In this document: positions 28,542 to 36,646 of the stretch, piece after piece
Numbering within the stretch: position 1 is the stretch's first letter
Layout: each line of letters begins with the position of its first letter
From: CAZEFK01 sp964511405
GTDB taxonomy: Bacteria > Pseudomonadota > Alphaproteobacteria > Elsterales > Elsteraceae
Direction of reading: 5' to 3'
DNA length: 38,575 bases
Assembly (NCBI GenBank): GCA_964511405.1
Contig: CAZEFK010000044.1
Location: 1 to 38,575, forward strand
Notes under the pieces: model-generated
What the model was told of the DNA's origin: nothing
Database searches by the model: none
What the model saw: the letters and a program-made list of their open reading frames with translations, nothing else
Translations under genes and position numbers: made by a program

Positions 28542-29964
28542 GGATGGCATCCTGCGCAAGCGGGGTGGCGTCGGCATCGACCCACTCGTCGCCCCGGAGC
28601 TCCGGCGTGTCGTAGGCATCGAACCGCGCCTGCAGCCACGCGGCGTCCTCGGCGAACAGGCTGCGCACCAGGCCCTGCGCCAGCCGCTCGGCCCCGTCGC
28701 TGATCGACGGGATGCCGCTGGTCAGCTTGCCGTGGCTGAGCACCGCCGGATGGTTGAAGGCGCGGATGCGGTCCAGCCCGGGGCAGCAGCCGGGTGCCCG
28801 CTCCTGCAGCTCGAACCCGGGCCCCAGGTCGGGATGGGCGGCCAGCGCCTCGTCCGCGACCTCGGGCCGATGACGGTGGTGCCACAGCCGGATATGCGGG
28901 GCGATCGCGGCCAGCTCCGGCCGGGCCTGGGGATCGATCGCGAAGCCGGTGGCGAAGATCAGGAAATCAAGCCTGTAGGTCCGGCGCGGCGTCGCCACCT
29001 GCAGCCGGTCGCCGTCCGCCGTCACCGACAGCACCGGGCTGGCCAGGTGGAAGCGGGCGTTGGCATGGGCCGAGACGCGCAGCACCGAATGGCGGGGCGC
29101 CGGCAGCTGCGCCGTGTTGCCGGCCCGGAACAGCGCCCATTTCACGCGGTCCGGCAGGCCCAGATAGCCATGGGCCATGCCGCGGCTGCCGATGCCGGTG
29201 AACTTGTCGACGCGCGGCATCGCGGCCCGCCGGATCAAGAGCTCGACGCCGGCGGCGCCGGCCTCCAGCGCGGCGGCGGCATTGTCCATGGCCGAGGCCC
29301 CGGCGCCGACCACGCCGACCTGCTTGCCGGCCAGGGCGGCGAAGTCGATGGCGTCGGCCGAATGCGCCCAGCGCCGGCGATCGATGCCGGCGACGACGGG
29401 CGGCACATAGGGCAGGCCCAGCCCGTCCAGCCCGGTCGCCAGCACCACCCGGCGCGCCCGCATCGGGCCCTGGCTGGTGTCGAGGGCGACGGTGCCGTCG
29501 TCGGCCGGGCACAAGTGGGTCACCGCGACGCCGTTGCGCACCGGCAGGCGCAGCACGCGGCGGTACCACACCAGATAGTCCATCCACGTCTCGCGGGGGA
29601 TCCGGTCGAGCGCGGCCCAGGCGGCCTCGCCATGCTGCGCCTCGTACCAGGCCCGCGGCGTCAGCGACGGCAGGCCGAGCGCCGGGCCGGTCACATCCTT
29701 GGCCGTGCGCAGGGTGCGCATGCGGGCGAAGGTGACCCACGGCCCTTCCTGCCCGGCCGGCGCCCGGTCCAGCAGCACGACGTCGTCGACGCCCAGGAAG
29801 CGCAGCGCCGCCGCCGCGCACAGGCCGGACAGGCCGGCGCCGACGATGGCCACGTCGCGGACGCCTGGGGCGGCCGGCTTCATCCACGGCTTGGGCGGCA
29901 GGTTCAGCAGGCGCATCTCCTGCGCCAGCCGGGCCTCCAGGGCGGGCAGGCCGATGGCGGTCAT
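28534..29964 (-). CDS. FAD/NAD(P)-dependent flavin monooxygenase-like protein
   Basis: This 476-aa protein has an FAD-binding GxGxxG near the N-terminus (IVGAGLSGLCAAAALRFLG) and a second nucleotide site VGVVGAGASAMDNAAAALEAG. Between them RRWAHSADAIDFAALAGK resembles the HS motif region of class B flavin monooxygenases. Such enzymes hydroxylate or N-oxidise substrates with NADPH and O2. It follows the LysR gene with a four-base overlap (start ATG 29964) and precedes the isomerase-like protein, which fits a catabolic pathway for a nitrogen-containing compound. The substrate is unknown. Confidence 0.87.
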   Translation of the reverse strand: MTAIGLPALEARLAQEMRLLNLPPKPWMKPAAPGVRDVAIVGAGLSGLCAAAALRFLGVDDVVLLDRAPAGQEGPWVTFARMRTLRTAKDVTGPALGLPSLTPRAWYEAQHGEAAWAALDRIPRETWMDYLVWYRRVLRLPVRNGVAVTHLCPADDGTVALDTSQGPMRARRVVLATGLDGLGLPYVPPVVAGIDRRRWAHSADAIDFAALAGKQVGVVGAGASAMDNAAAALEAGAAGVELLIRRAAMPRVDKFTGIGSRGMAHGYLGLPDRVKWALFRAGNTAQLPAPRHSVLRVSAHANARFHLASPVLSVTADGDRLQVATPRRTYRLDFLIFATGFAIDPQARPELAAIAPHIRLWHHRHRPEVADEALAAHPDLGPGFELQERAPGCCPGLDRIRAFNHPAVLSHGKLTSGIPSISDGAERLAQGLVRSLFAEDAAWLQARFDAYDTPELRGDEWVDADATPLAQDAIHA

Positions 29965-30920
29965 GGCGGGCCGGTCTCGTCGAGCGACCATTCGTCCTGG
30001 CCTGCTGCCGCCAGGCGCAGGCCGGGGACGCGGTCGGCCAGGACATCGCGCAGCCGGTCGATCAGGGCCAGGATCTGGTCGGGCGGCGTGCGCCCCGATG
30101 CGGTGATCGCGCCATAGCGGAACGGCAAATGCCGGTCGAGCGGCCGCACCACCAGGCCTTCGACCGGGGCGCCCAGCGGCGTCAGGGGCTCGATCAGCGC
30201 CACCCCGAGGCCGGCGCGTACGGCGCCCATGGCCCCGAAAGAGGTGTTGGCATCAAGCGGCTCCGGCCGGTCCAGGCCGGCGGCGCGCAACGCCTCGTCG
30301 ACATGGCGGCGCAGGCGGTAGGGATTGGCCGTCGTGATCACCCGCCGCCCGGCCAGCGCCGGCAGCGCCAGCACCGGCGCCGCCGCCAGCGGATCGTCGG
30401 CGCGCAGCAGGGCGATGCACGGGACCTCGGCCACCCAATGGATGTCCAGCCCCGGGCTGCGCACCGGCAGGCTGCACAGCCCGAGGTCGCTGACCCGATC
30501 CAGCACCAGCTGCACCACCTCCTCGCCGCCAGCGGCCCGCAGATGCGTGGCGACCGGCCGGCCGCGGGTCAGCTCGGCCACGGCCTCCAGCGCCAGGCCG
30601 GCGGCAAAGGCTGGGATCGCCGCCAGCTCCAGCGCCGCGGTGCGGCCCGCCCGGATCGCGTCGGCGCGCTGGCGCAGATGGCTGAGCGACACCAGGTGGC
30701 GCTCGGCCTCGGTGTGGAACTGGGCGCCGCGCTCGGTCAGGGCGACGCTGCGGCCGGCCCGGTCGAACAGGCGGAAGCCCAGGCTGGCCTCGAGCTCCTG
30801 GATCTGGCGCGTGACCCCCGGCTGCGACCGGCCCAGCAGATCCGCCGCCGCGGTGATCGAGCCCGAGGCGACCACGGCGACGAACGCTTCGAGCTGACGG
30901 AAGTCGAGCGGTTCTGACAT
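29961..30920 (-). CDS. LysR-family transcriptional regulator of the uptake operon
   Basis: This 319-aa LTTR has an N-terminal winged helix-turn-helix (FRQLEAFVAVVASGSITAAADLLGRSQPGVTRQIQELEASLGFRLFDR) and a periplasmic-binding-like effector domain. It is the first gene of an eight-gene operon. A perfect palindrome, GATCATGA-N4-TCATGATC, lies 8-27 bp upstream of its start, and TTGCGT with a 17-bp spacer to CATGAT gives a plausible promoter. It most likely autoregulates and controls the whole operon in response to the imported compound. The ATG at 30920 lacks an obvious ribosome-binding site. Confidence 0.92.
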   Translation of the reverse strand: MSEPLDFRQLEAFVAVVASGSITAAADLLGRSQPGVTRQIQELEASLGFRLFDRAGRSVALTERGAQFHTEAERHLVSLSHLRQRADAIRAGRTAALELAAIPAFAAGLALEAVAELTRGRPVATHLRAAGGEEVVQLVLDRVSDLGLCSLPVRSPGLDIHWVAEVPCIALLRADDPLAAAPVLALPALAGRRVITTANPYRLRRHVDEALRAAGLDRPEPLDANTSFGAMGAVRAGLGVALIEPLTPLGAPVEGLVVRPLDRHLPFRYGAITASGRTPPDQILALIDRLRDVLADRVPGLRLAAAGQDEWSLDETGPP

Positions 30921-30927
30921 GCGATCT

Positions 30928-30947
30928 GATCATGAGATATCATGATC
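30928..30947. promoter_or_regulatory. LTTR operator palindrome at the uptake operon promoter
   Basis: The perfect palindrome GATCATGA (30928-30935) - GATA - TCATGATC (30940-30947) matches the ATC-N-GAT symmetry of LysR binding sites. It overlaps a candidate -10 (CATGAT, 30934-30929 on the minus strand), so binding would control the LysR operon. The predicted transcription start is within a few bases of the ATG, hinting at a leaderless mRNA. Confidence 0.7.
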
Positions 30948-30990
30948 GATAACGCAATCGCATGTTACGCGCCGCGGCGGGCCCGAGATC

Positions 30991-31215
30991 CTATCCCGCG
31001 GCGGCCTGGCGGCCGGCTGCGGTGATGCGCAGGTCGACCCGTGGACCGTCGGCATCCCAGGGATACAGCACCCGGCCGTGTTGCGTCGCCGAGACGTAGC
31101 CCAGCCGCACCAGGCGGGCCACGTCGGCGTGAAGCTGACGGGCGTCGGCGATCGACAACACGCCCTCGGCGGTCGCCGAGCGCAGCCAGATCAGGTCGGC
31201 GTCGATGCCGACCTC
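30991..31215 (-). pseudogene. C-terminal fragment of a winged-helix regulator
   Basis: On the minus strand a frame that ends at 30991 reads SIADARQLHADVARLVRLGYVS, then GRVLYPWDADGPRVDLRIT. This looks like the recognition helix and wing of a small DNA-binding protein, similar in feel to the HVO_A0114 family. A full protein is not possible: a stop codon lies upstream in the same frame, no ATG with a ribosome-binding site is present, and the first in-frame start (GTG 31161) would give only 56 residues. I take it as a decayed regulator gene. The family is tentative. Confidence 0.4.
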
Positions 31216-31253
31216 CCGCCGCTGCCGAGGTGGATCTGCGGCATGCCCATAAA

Positions 31254-31481
31254 TCAGGCCTTGCTGCGCATCGACGTGTCGTGGGTAGGACAGCCGGCCA
31301 GACTCCTCTGGTGGACCACCCGTTCATGGCCATCGCGCGTGCTCTTAACCCGATATTGCTGGTCCGCGTGGTCGGCCGGCAGTTGCCGGATGACCTTGAA
31401 CACGCCCCGTGACATCGGGTCGTCATGCGCGGATGGCGTGAATTGAACCAAGTCGCCCACGGAATAGATATGAGGGTCCAT
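31254..31481 (-). CDS. Small SH3-like protein (unknown function)
   Basis: This 75-aa protein starts at 31481 after a strong GGAGAAAG site. It reads MDPHIYSVGDLVQFTPSAHD, then GVFKVIRQLPADHADQQYRVKSTRDGHERVVHQRSL. The pattern (S)VGDxV...Y(e)VxRxLP....QYRxKS....HERVV is a recurring small alphaproteobacterial protein with an SH3- or KOW-like beta-barrel look, whose function is not known to me. The last 15 residues differ from that pattern and may be a frame-shifted tail. It stands alone between a decayed regulator and the GlxA-type regulator. Confidence 0.72.
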   Translation of the reverse strand: MDPHIYSVGDLVQFTPSAHDDPMSRGVFKVIRQLPADHADQQYRVKSTRDGHERVVHQRSLAGCPTHDTSMRSKA

Positions 31482-31616
31482 GGAACTTTCTCCGTGGCAG
31501 TGTCGGATGGGGCAGGCGATCATCGGCGCGTCACACAGCGTGCTCGCACAGCGTGCGGCGCCGAAAGCCTGAACGAGCATGGCATCTTTTGATCGCGCCC
31601 GCAGGGTCTATTTGTT

Positions 31617-32615
31617 CTAGTCCGAATTCTCGGACGCATCCTGGCGGGACTTGGTTGACGGCGACCCGGTTGTTCTCACATCCGACGGGCGCAGGCCGTA
31701 GATGCGCTTGTACCAGGTCGCGAAATGCGACGTCGCGGTGAAGCCGCAGGCGACCGCCACCTCGATGATCGGCTGGTCGGAATAGAGCAGCAGTTCCCGC
31801 GCCTGCTCGACCCGGAGTTGCATGTAGTAGCGCGCCGGACTCGTGCCGGCGTGGCGCCGGAACAGGCGTTCGAGCTGCCGGGTGCTGACCTGGACCTGGG
31901 CGGCGATGGCGGGCAGGGGCAGCGGCTGTTCGATCTGCCGCTGCATGATGCGGATCGCCCGGCGCGCCTTGTCGGGCAGATGGGCCAGCGTGTGCAGCAG
32001 CCCGCCGCGCTGGTCCTCGCGCTCGTCGCGGATCCGCTCGTGATGGAACTGGTTGGCGACGCCGCGCGCGAGGTCGGCGCCATGCCGCTCGGCGATCAGA
32101 TGCAGCATCATGTCCATGGCGGCGGTGCCGCCCGAGCAGGTCATGCGCTGGCGGTCGATCTCATAGATCTTGTTGGTGCACGCCAGATCGGGGAACGCCT
32201 CCTGCAGCGCCGACCGGTTCTCCCAGTGGATGGTGCAGCGATAGCCGTCCAGCAGCCCGGCCCGCGCCAGCAGGTACGAGCCGGTCGAGATGGCGCCGAC
32301 CGCCAGCCGCTGGCGGGCCGCCTGGCGCAGCGCCGAGAGATAGCGCTTCTCGCCGGCCTCCCGGATGCGCAGGCCGCCGCAGACGAACAGGTAATCGGCG
32401 CCCGGCACCGCCTCGGCCAGCGGCTCGGTGGGGAACAGGATGCCGTTGGAGGCCTCGACGCCGGCGCCGTCCAGGCTGGCCAGCGCCCAGCGATAGGCCT
32501 GCCGGCCGGCCAGGCGGTTGAGCGAGCGCAGCGGCTCCAGGGCCGAGGCCAGGCTCATCATCGAAAAGCCGGGCACCAGCAGGAAGACGAACCGTTCGGC
32601 CGCTTCGCCGACCAT
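31617..32615 (-). CDS. GlxA/AraC-family regulator (GbdR-like)
   Basis: This 332-aa regulator has an N-terminal DJ-1/PfpI-like domain (CSGGTAAMDMM near its end) and a C-terminal AraC helix-turn-helix pair (LPAIAAQVQVSTRQLERLFRRHAGTSPARYY, then IIEVAVACGFTATSHFATWYKRIYGLRPSD). Proteins of this type, such as GbdR and CdhR, activate choline, glycine betaine or carnitine catabolism. It starts 9 bp after the FAD oxidoreductase gene and is likely co-transcribed. It probably regulates the divergent Rieske oxygenase at 34166. Confidence 0.9.
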   Translation of the reverse strand: MVGEAAERFVFLLVPGFSMMSLASALEPLRSLNRLAGRQAYRWALASLDGAGVEASNGILFPTEPLAEAVPGADYLFVCGGLRIREAGEKRYLSALRQAARQRLAVGAISTGSYLLARAGLLDGYRCTIHWENRSALQEAFPDLACTNKIYEIDRQRMTCSGGTAAMDMMLHLIAERHGADLARGVANQFHHERIRDEREDQRGGLLHTLAHLPDKARRAIRIMQRQIEQPLPLPAIAAQVQVSTRQLERLFRRHAGTSPARYYMQLRVEQARELLLYSDQPIIEVAVACGFTATSHFATWYKRIYGLRPSDVRTTGSPSTKSRQDASENSD

Positions 32616-32624
32616 CCGGGCCGA

Positions 32625-33968
32625 TCAGCTCCAGGGGAAGGGGCTGTTGGAGACCGGGTGCAGCTTGCCCTCGGCATAGCGCGACAGGCGGAACGGCGCC
32701 AGCAGCCGGCTGGGCTCGCCGGCGATCTCGGACGCAACCAGCGCGCCGACCCCGATCATCTTGTAGCCGTGGTTGGAGTCGGCGATGACATAGCAGTTGT
32801 CGCGGACCACGTCGAAGACCGGGAAGCTGTCGGGGGTGAAGCAGCCGATGCCGCCCGACTTCTCGTCATGGTACTTGCCATGCAAGCCTTCGAACCGCTT
32901 GTGGCAGAAGGCGAGCGCCGAGGTCCACATGTCGGCGAAATCAGGCGAGGCGACGAACTCGGGGCTCATCGGTCCGTAAGGGTCGATCGCCACCTGGTCG
33001 ACCGGCGTCTCGACCTTGTAGGGCATGGCGCCGCCCTGGATGCCGTTGAAATGGAAGTCGGGCTTGTAATAGATGCCCCACAGCCGGTCGGTGATCAGCT
33101 TGCCAGTGCGGTCGGAATAGAGCGGCGCATCGGTGTCGACATGGATCACCGGCGGCATCTTGCCGTCATTGGTGGTCAGGAAGCCGGGATCGACGTTCAG
33201 CACCCCTTCCTCCAGCTGCCAGAACCGCCACATCGGCACGCCCGCGTGCAGCGTGCCGTCGCGGCCCTTGATGGTGACCGCCGGGGGCAGCTCCAGCATG
33301 GTCCAGAAGTCGCGGATCCAGGGGCCGGCGCCGATCACCACATAGTCGCACTCGATGCGCCCCCGGTCGGTCAGCACGGCGGCGATGGCCTGGCTGCTGT
33401 GGCCGTATTCGAAACCGGTGACGGTGACCTGCTCCAGGATGCGCACATCAGCGGCCGTGGCCTTGCCGGCCAGGCCCTGGAGCGACGCCCGGTTGTTGGC
33501 ATAGCCGCCGCGCTTTTCGTGCAGCACCGAGGTGATGCCCTTGGCCTGCCAGTCGTGGAACAGGCCGGTCATGTAGGTCCGGCAGTCGGCTTCGCCTTCG
33601 ATGAACGCCGACTCGTAGCCGATCGCCCGCTGCTGCTCGTAGATGCTGGCGACGTCGGCATGCATCACCTCGGGGCTGATCTGCATGTAGCCGACGGGAT
33701 GGTAGGAATAGGCCTCGGCCTCGCCCTCCCAGACCCGAACCGAATGCGCCATCAGCTCGCGCATGGCCGGCTGGAAGTAGTTGTTGCGCACCACCCCGCA
33801 GGCGATGCCCGAGGCGCCGGCGCCGACCGCGCCTTTGTCCAGCACGACGATGTCGGCCTCGCGGCCGCGGCCCTTGGCCTGCAGCGTCGCGGCCAGGTGA
33901 TAGGCGGTCGAGAGGCCATGGATGCCGGCGCCGATGACGACCGTGCGGGCCTTGCGGGGAAGCGACAT
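32625..33968 (-). CDS. FAD-dependent oxidoreductase (sarcosine/dimethylglycine-type)
   Basis: This 447-aa DAO-family flavoprotein starts with TVVIGAGIHGLSTAYHLAA, an FAD-binding GxGxxG, and has the later ATG-like GCVVADSNHGYKMIGVGALVASEI region typical of amine oxidases/dehydrogenases. Given its neighbours (GbcA/Stc2-like Rieske enzyme and GbdR-like regulator), it most likely oxidises an N-methyl amine such as dimethylglycine, sarcosine or N-methylproline. The start at 33968 lies 197 bp from the divergent Rieske gene. Confidence 0.88.
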   Translation of the reverse strand: MSLPRKARTVVIGAGIHGLSTAYHLAATLQAKGRGREADIVVLDKGAVGAGASGIACGVVRNNYFQPAMRELMAHSVRVWEGEAEAYSYHPVGYMQISPEVMHADVASIYEQQRAIGYESAFIEGEADCRTYMTGLFHDWQAKGITSVLHEKRGGYANNRASLQGLAGKATAADVRILEQVTVTGFEYGHSSQAIAAVLTDRGRIECDYVVIGAGPWIRDFWTMLELPPAVTIKGRDGTLHAGVPMWRFWQLEEGVLNVDPGFLTTNDGKMPPVIHVDTDAPLYSDRTGKLITDRLWGIYYKPDFHFNGIQGGAMPYKVETPVDQVAIDPYGPMSPEFVASPDFADMWTSALAFCHKRFEGLHGKYHDEKSGGIGCFTPDSFPVFDVVRDNCYVIADSNHGYKMIGVGALVASEIAGEPSRLLAPFRLSRYAEGKLHPVSNSPFPWS

Positions 33969-34064
33969 CTCCAGTCTCCGGATGCGCGGGGCGGCGATGG
34001 CCGGGATGATCGCAGGCCGGCCGGGATCTCGGCATCGGGTTTACGACGTCGTCCACCACAAAAG

Positions 34065-34074
34065 CGACATGTCG
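34065..34074. promoter_or_regulatory. Short palindrome in the Rieske/FAD intergenic region
   Basis: CGACATGTCG is a perfect 10-bp palindrome midway between the divergent starts at 33968 and 34166. AAAGC occurs on each side (34061-34065 and 34076-34080), 15 bp apart. It is a candidate site for the GlxA-type regulator, but AraC proteins usually bind direct repeats, so the assignment is weak. Confidence 0.35.
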
Positions 34075-34165
34075 GAAAGCCGATGCCACCGGTCGCAAAC
34101 CGTGGCGCCCGGGCGGCCGGCTTCGGTCACGCTACGCGCGTCATCCGCGACCCGAGGGCCCGACC

Positions 34166-35389
34166 ATGCCGCGCGACCTGCTGCGCACCCTGCTTGCCGA
34201 GCGCCGACCGGGCTTCAGCATGCCGCGCGGGTTCTATGTCGACGAGGCGATCTTCCGGGCCGAGCTGGAGGCCGTGTTCGCCACCGACTGGCTGTTCGCG
34301 TGCAGCGTGGCCGAGATCAAGCGCCCGGGCGACTACCTGACCCTGGAGATCGGTGACAATTCGGTGCTGATCCTGCGCGACCGCGACGGCGCCGTCCGCG
34401 CCTTCCACAACACCTGCCGGCATCGCGGCTCGCGCCTCTGCACCGCCGAGACGGGGCGGGTGATCCGCCTGGTCTGCCCTTATCACCAGTGGGTGTACGA
34501 GCTCGATGGCCGCCTGCTGCACGCCCGTCAGATGCCGGCCGGCTTCCCGGCCGCGGACTACGGGCTGAAGCCGGCGCGGGTCGAGGTCATCTGCGGGATG
34601 GTCTATGTCTCGATCGCCGACGATCCGCCGTCGCTGGACCGCTTCCGCGCCGGCGTGACCCCCTATATCGCGCCGCACCAGCCCGACCGCACCAAGGTCG
34701 CCTTCAGCTCGACCATCGTCGAGGAGGCCAATTGGAAGCTGGTGATCGACAACAACCGCGAATGCTACCACTGCGCCCGCAATCATCCGGAGCTGCTGGT
34801 CTCGCTGGTCGAGTTCGCGCTGCCCGACGACGCGGCGGCGACCGCGGCCGAAAGCCTGATGGCGCGCGCCGCCGCCCGGTGGGACGCTCTGGGCCTGCCG
34901 CACCGGCCGGCCGACGGCGGCATCGAGTTCCGCTGCATCCGGCTGCCCTTCAACGCCGGCGCTGTGTCCTTCACCAGCGACGGCACGCCAGCCTGCCGCA
35001 AGCTGCTGGGCGACCTTGCGGATCCCGACCTGGGGTCGGTCCGCATGTTCCGGGTGCCGAACAACTGGAACCACTTCCTGGCCGACCACATTATCCACTT
35101 CCGGGTCCTGCCGCTGTCGCCGAGCCGGACCGCCGTGCGCACGACCTGGCTGGTCCACGAGGACGCGGTCGAGGGCGTCGACTATGACATCCGGCATCTG
35201 ACCGAGGTGTGGACGACGACCAACGACCAGGACCGGCGCCTGGTCGAGAACCACCAGCGGGGCATTCTCTCGCGGGCTTATGAGCCGGGTCCGTTCGCCC
35301 CGTCGGAGTTCATGCTGCAGAACTTTTCGGACTGGTATGCCGGCAAGATGGCGGCCTATGCCGCGCCGCCGCGCGCGGCGGCGGAGTAG
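34166..35389 (+). CDS. Rieske oxygenase, GbcA/Stc2-type (quaternary amine demethylase)
   Basis: This 407-aa oxygenase subunit has a Rieske [2Fe-2S] centre with C84xH86 and C104xxH107 (NTCRHRGSRLC, CPYHQW). Mononuclear iron ligands lie in WKLVIDNNRECYHCARNHPEL (about 190-210). The opening PRDLLRTLLAERRPGFSMPRGFY and these motifs fit glycine betaine monooxygenase (GbcA) and stachydrine demethylase (Stc2), which remove a methyl group from a quaternary amine. No ferredoxin reductase partner (GbcB) is in the window, so electrons must come from elsewhere. The start at 34166 has no strong ribosome-binding site. Confidence 0.92.
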   Translation: MPRDLLRTLLAERRPGFSMPRGFYVDEAIFRAELEAVFATDWLFACSVAEIKRPGDYLTLEIGDNSVLILRDRDGAVRAFHNTCRHRGSRLCTAETGRVIRLVCPYHQWVYELDGRLLHARQMPAGFPAADYGLKPARVEVICGMVYVSIADDPPSLDRFRAGVTPYIAPHQPDRTKVAFSSTIVEEANWKLVIDNNRECYHCARNHPELLVSLVEFALPDDAAATAAESLMARAAARWDALGLPHRPADGGIEFRCIRLPFNAGAVSFTSDGTPACRKLLGDLADPDLGSVRMFRVPNNWNHFLADHIIHFRVLPLSPSRTAVRTTWLVHEDAVEGVDYDIRHLTEVWTTTNDQDRRLVENHQRGILSRAYEPGPFAPSEFMLQNFSDWYAGKMAAYAAPPRAAAE

Positions 35390-35395
35390 CGCTGG

Positions 35396-36481
35396 TCATC
35401 CGCCTCTGACCCGGCACGGCAGGTCGCCCGGACGCATCGGCAGGCCGGCGGCGGCGAACAGCGCCGGTGCCGAGGGGCCGACGAACGCCACGATCGAGGC
35501 AATGGCGGTGTCGGCGAGTTCGAGGACGTGGAGCGACTGCGGCTGCCACGCCCCGTCGCCCGTAGCGACATACAGGGCGACAGCGCGCCGGCCGTTGGCC
35601 CGGACCACGGTCCCGCGGAATTCGCCCCACCGGTTCAGGCCCTGTCCCATGAACCGCCGGATCGCGTCGCGGCCCCGGAGCCACGCCCGCCACGGCGGCA
35701 TGCGCAGCGTCGCGTCCGCGTGCAGCAGCGCGACGAAGGCATCGAGGTCCCGCCGCTCCAGGGCGGCGGCATAGCGCTCGGCCGCAGCCTGATCGAGATC
35801 GGTGGCGGCGGCCCATTGCGGCTGCTGCTCGTAGGCCGTGCCGAAGGCGCGGCGCGCCCGCTGCAGCAGGCTGTTGACCGCCTGCGGCGTCATCGCGAAC
35901 GCCGCCGCGACGTCCGCGGCGCTCCAGCCCAGGACTTCGCGGAGCAGGAAGATCGCCCGCTGCCGCGGCGGCAGGCGTTGCACGCAGGCCAGGAACGCCA
36001 GTCGGACGGCTTCGGCCTGCTCATAGCTCGCCTGCGGGCACGGGGCCTCGTCGGCGACGCCGGCCATGGCCGTTTCAGGCAAGGGCTCGAGCCAGGCGCC
36101 ATCGAGATCCGGGGTGCCCAGCTCCGCGACATCGCCGGTCGGCATCGGCACCGGATCGCCCCACAGCCGCCGCTCGCGTTTGCGCCGCCGGAGCGCGTCG
36201 AGGCACGCGTTCGTCGCGATCCGATAGAGCCAGGGCCGGAGCGCCGCCTGGTCGGCCAGCTCGCCCCGGGCGCGCCAGGCGCGCGCCAGCGTCTCCTGCG
36301 TCAGGTCCTCGGCCTCCGACAGCGAGCCCATGACCCGGTAGCAATGCACCTTGATCTCGGTCCGCCGCTCGCGCGCGATGCGGTCGAACGCGGCGCGGTC
36401 CGCGGCCGTCGCCCCATCGCCGTCCCCGGCCTTGTTTGGGGTCATGGCCACCCCGTCGGTTCCAGCGCCAGCTTGCATCAT
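35396..36481 (-). CDS. ECF sigma factor with C-terminal SnoaL-like domain
   Basis: This 361-aa protein has sigma region 2 (VMGSLSEAEDLTQETLARAWRARG, then ALRPWLYRIATNACLDALRRRKR) and region 4 (RLPPRQRAIFLLREVLGWSAADVAAAFAMTPQAVNSLLQRAR). From about residue 225 a SnoaL/NTF2-like domain follows, ending in AAAGLPMRPGDLPCR. ECF factors of this layout (SigG/SigJ-type, ECF41-like) use the C-terminal domain in place of a separate anti-sigma factor. It is divergent from a glutathione S-transferase gene 165 bp away. Starts at 36481 and 36478 are equally good and a third ATG lies at 36445. Confidence 0.92.
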   Translation of the reverse strand: MMQAGAGTDGVAMTPNKAGDGDGATAADRAAFDRIARERRTEIKVHCYRVMGSLSEAEDLTQETLARAWRARGELADQAALRPWLYRIATNACLDALRRRKRERRLWGDPVPMPTGDVAELGTPDLDGAWLEPLPETAMAGVADEAPCPQASYEQAEAVRLAFLACVQRLPPRQRAIFLLREVLGWSAADVAAAFAMTPQAVNSLLQRARRAFGTAYEQQPQWAAATDLDQAAAERYAAALERRDLDAFVALLHADATLRMPPWRAWLRGRDAIRRFMGQGLNRWGEFRGTVVRANGRRAVALYVATGDGAWQPQSLHVLELADTAIASIVAFVGPSAPALFAAAGLPMRPGDLPCRVRGG

Positions 36482-36646
36482 CTATCCCAGCTCCTCGATC
36501 GGACCACCGTCATCGGATCAGGACGATCGGGACGGCACGGACTCATCGCTGGCCGCCGGCGATGAGGTTCGAGCGGCCCGGACGTCCTATCGGACAGGGC
36601 TCCCGCATCGTGCGCACAGCCCGCCGACAGAAGGACAGGACCAACC

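Noticed and set aside
28540..30117. 525-residue plus-strand frame opposite the monooxygenase gene
   Set aside because: It is the antisense shadow of a well-supported gene with cofactor motifs on the minus strand.
31620..31635. GTCCGA-N4-TCGGAC dyad as terminator of the GlxA-type gene
   Set aside because: It lies inside the coding end, before the stop codon, and has no T-run.
31725..34340. 871-residue plus-strand frame across the GlxA and FAD oxidoreductase genes
   Set aside because: It is an antisense artefact with no domain pattern; both minus-strand genes are clear.
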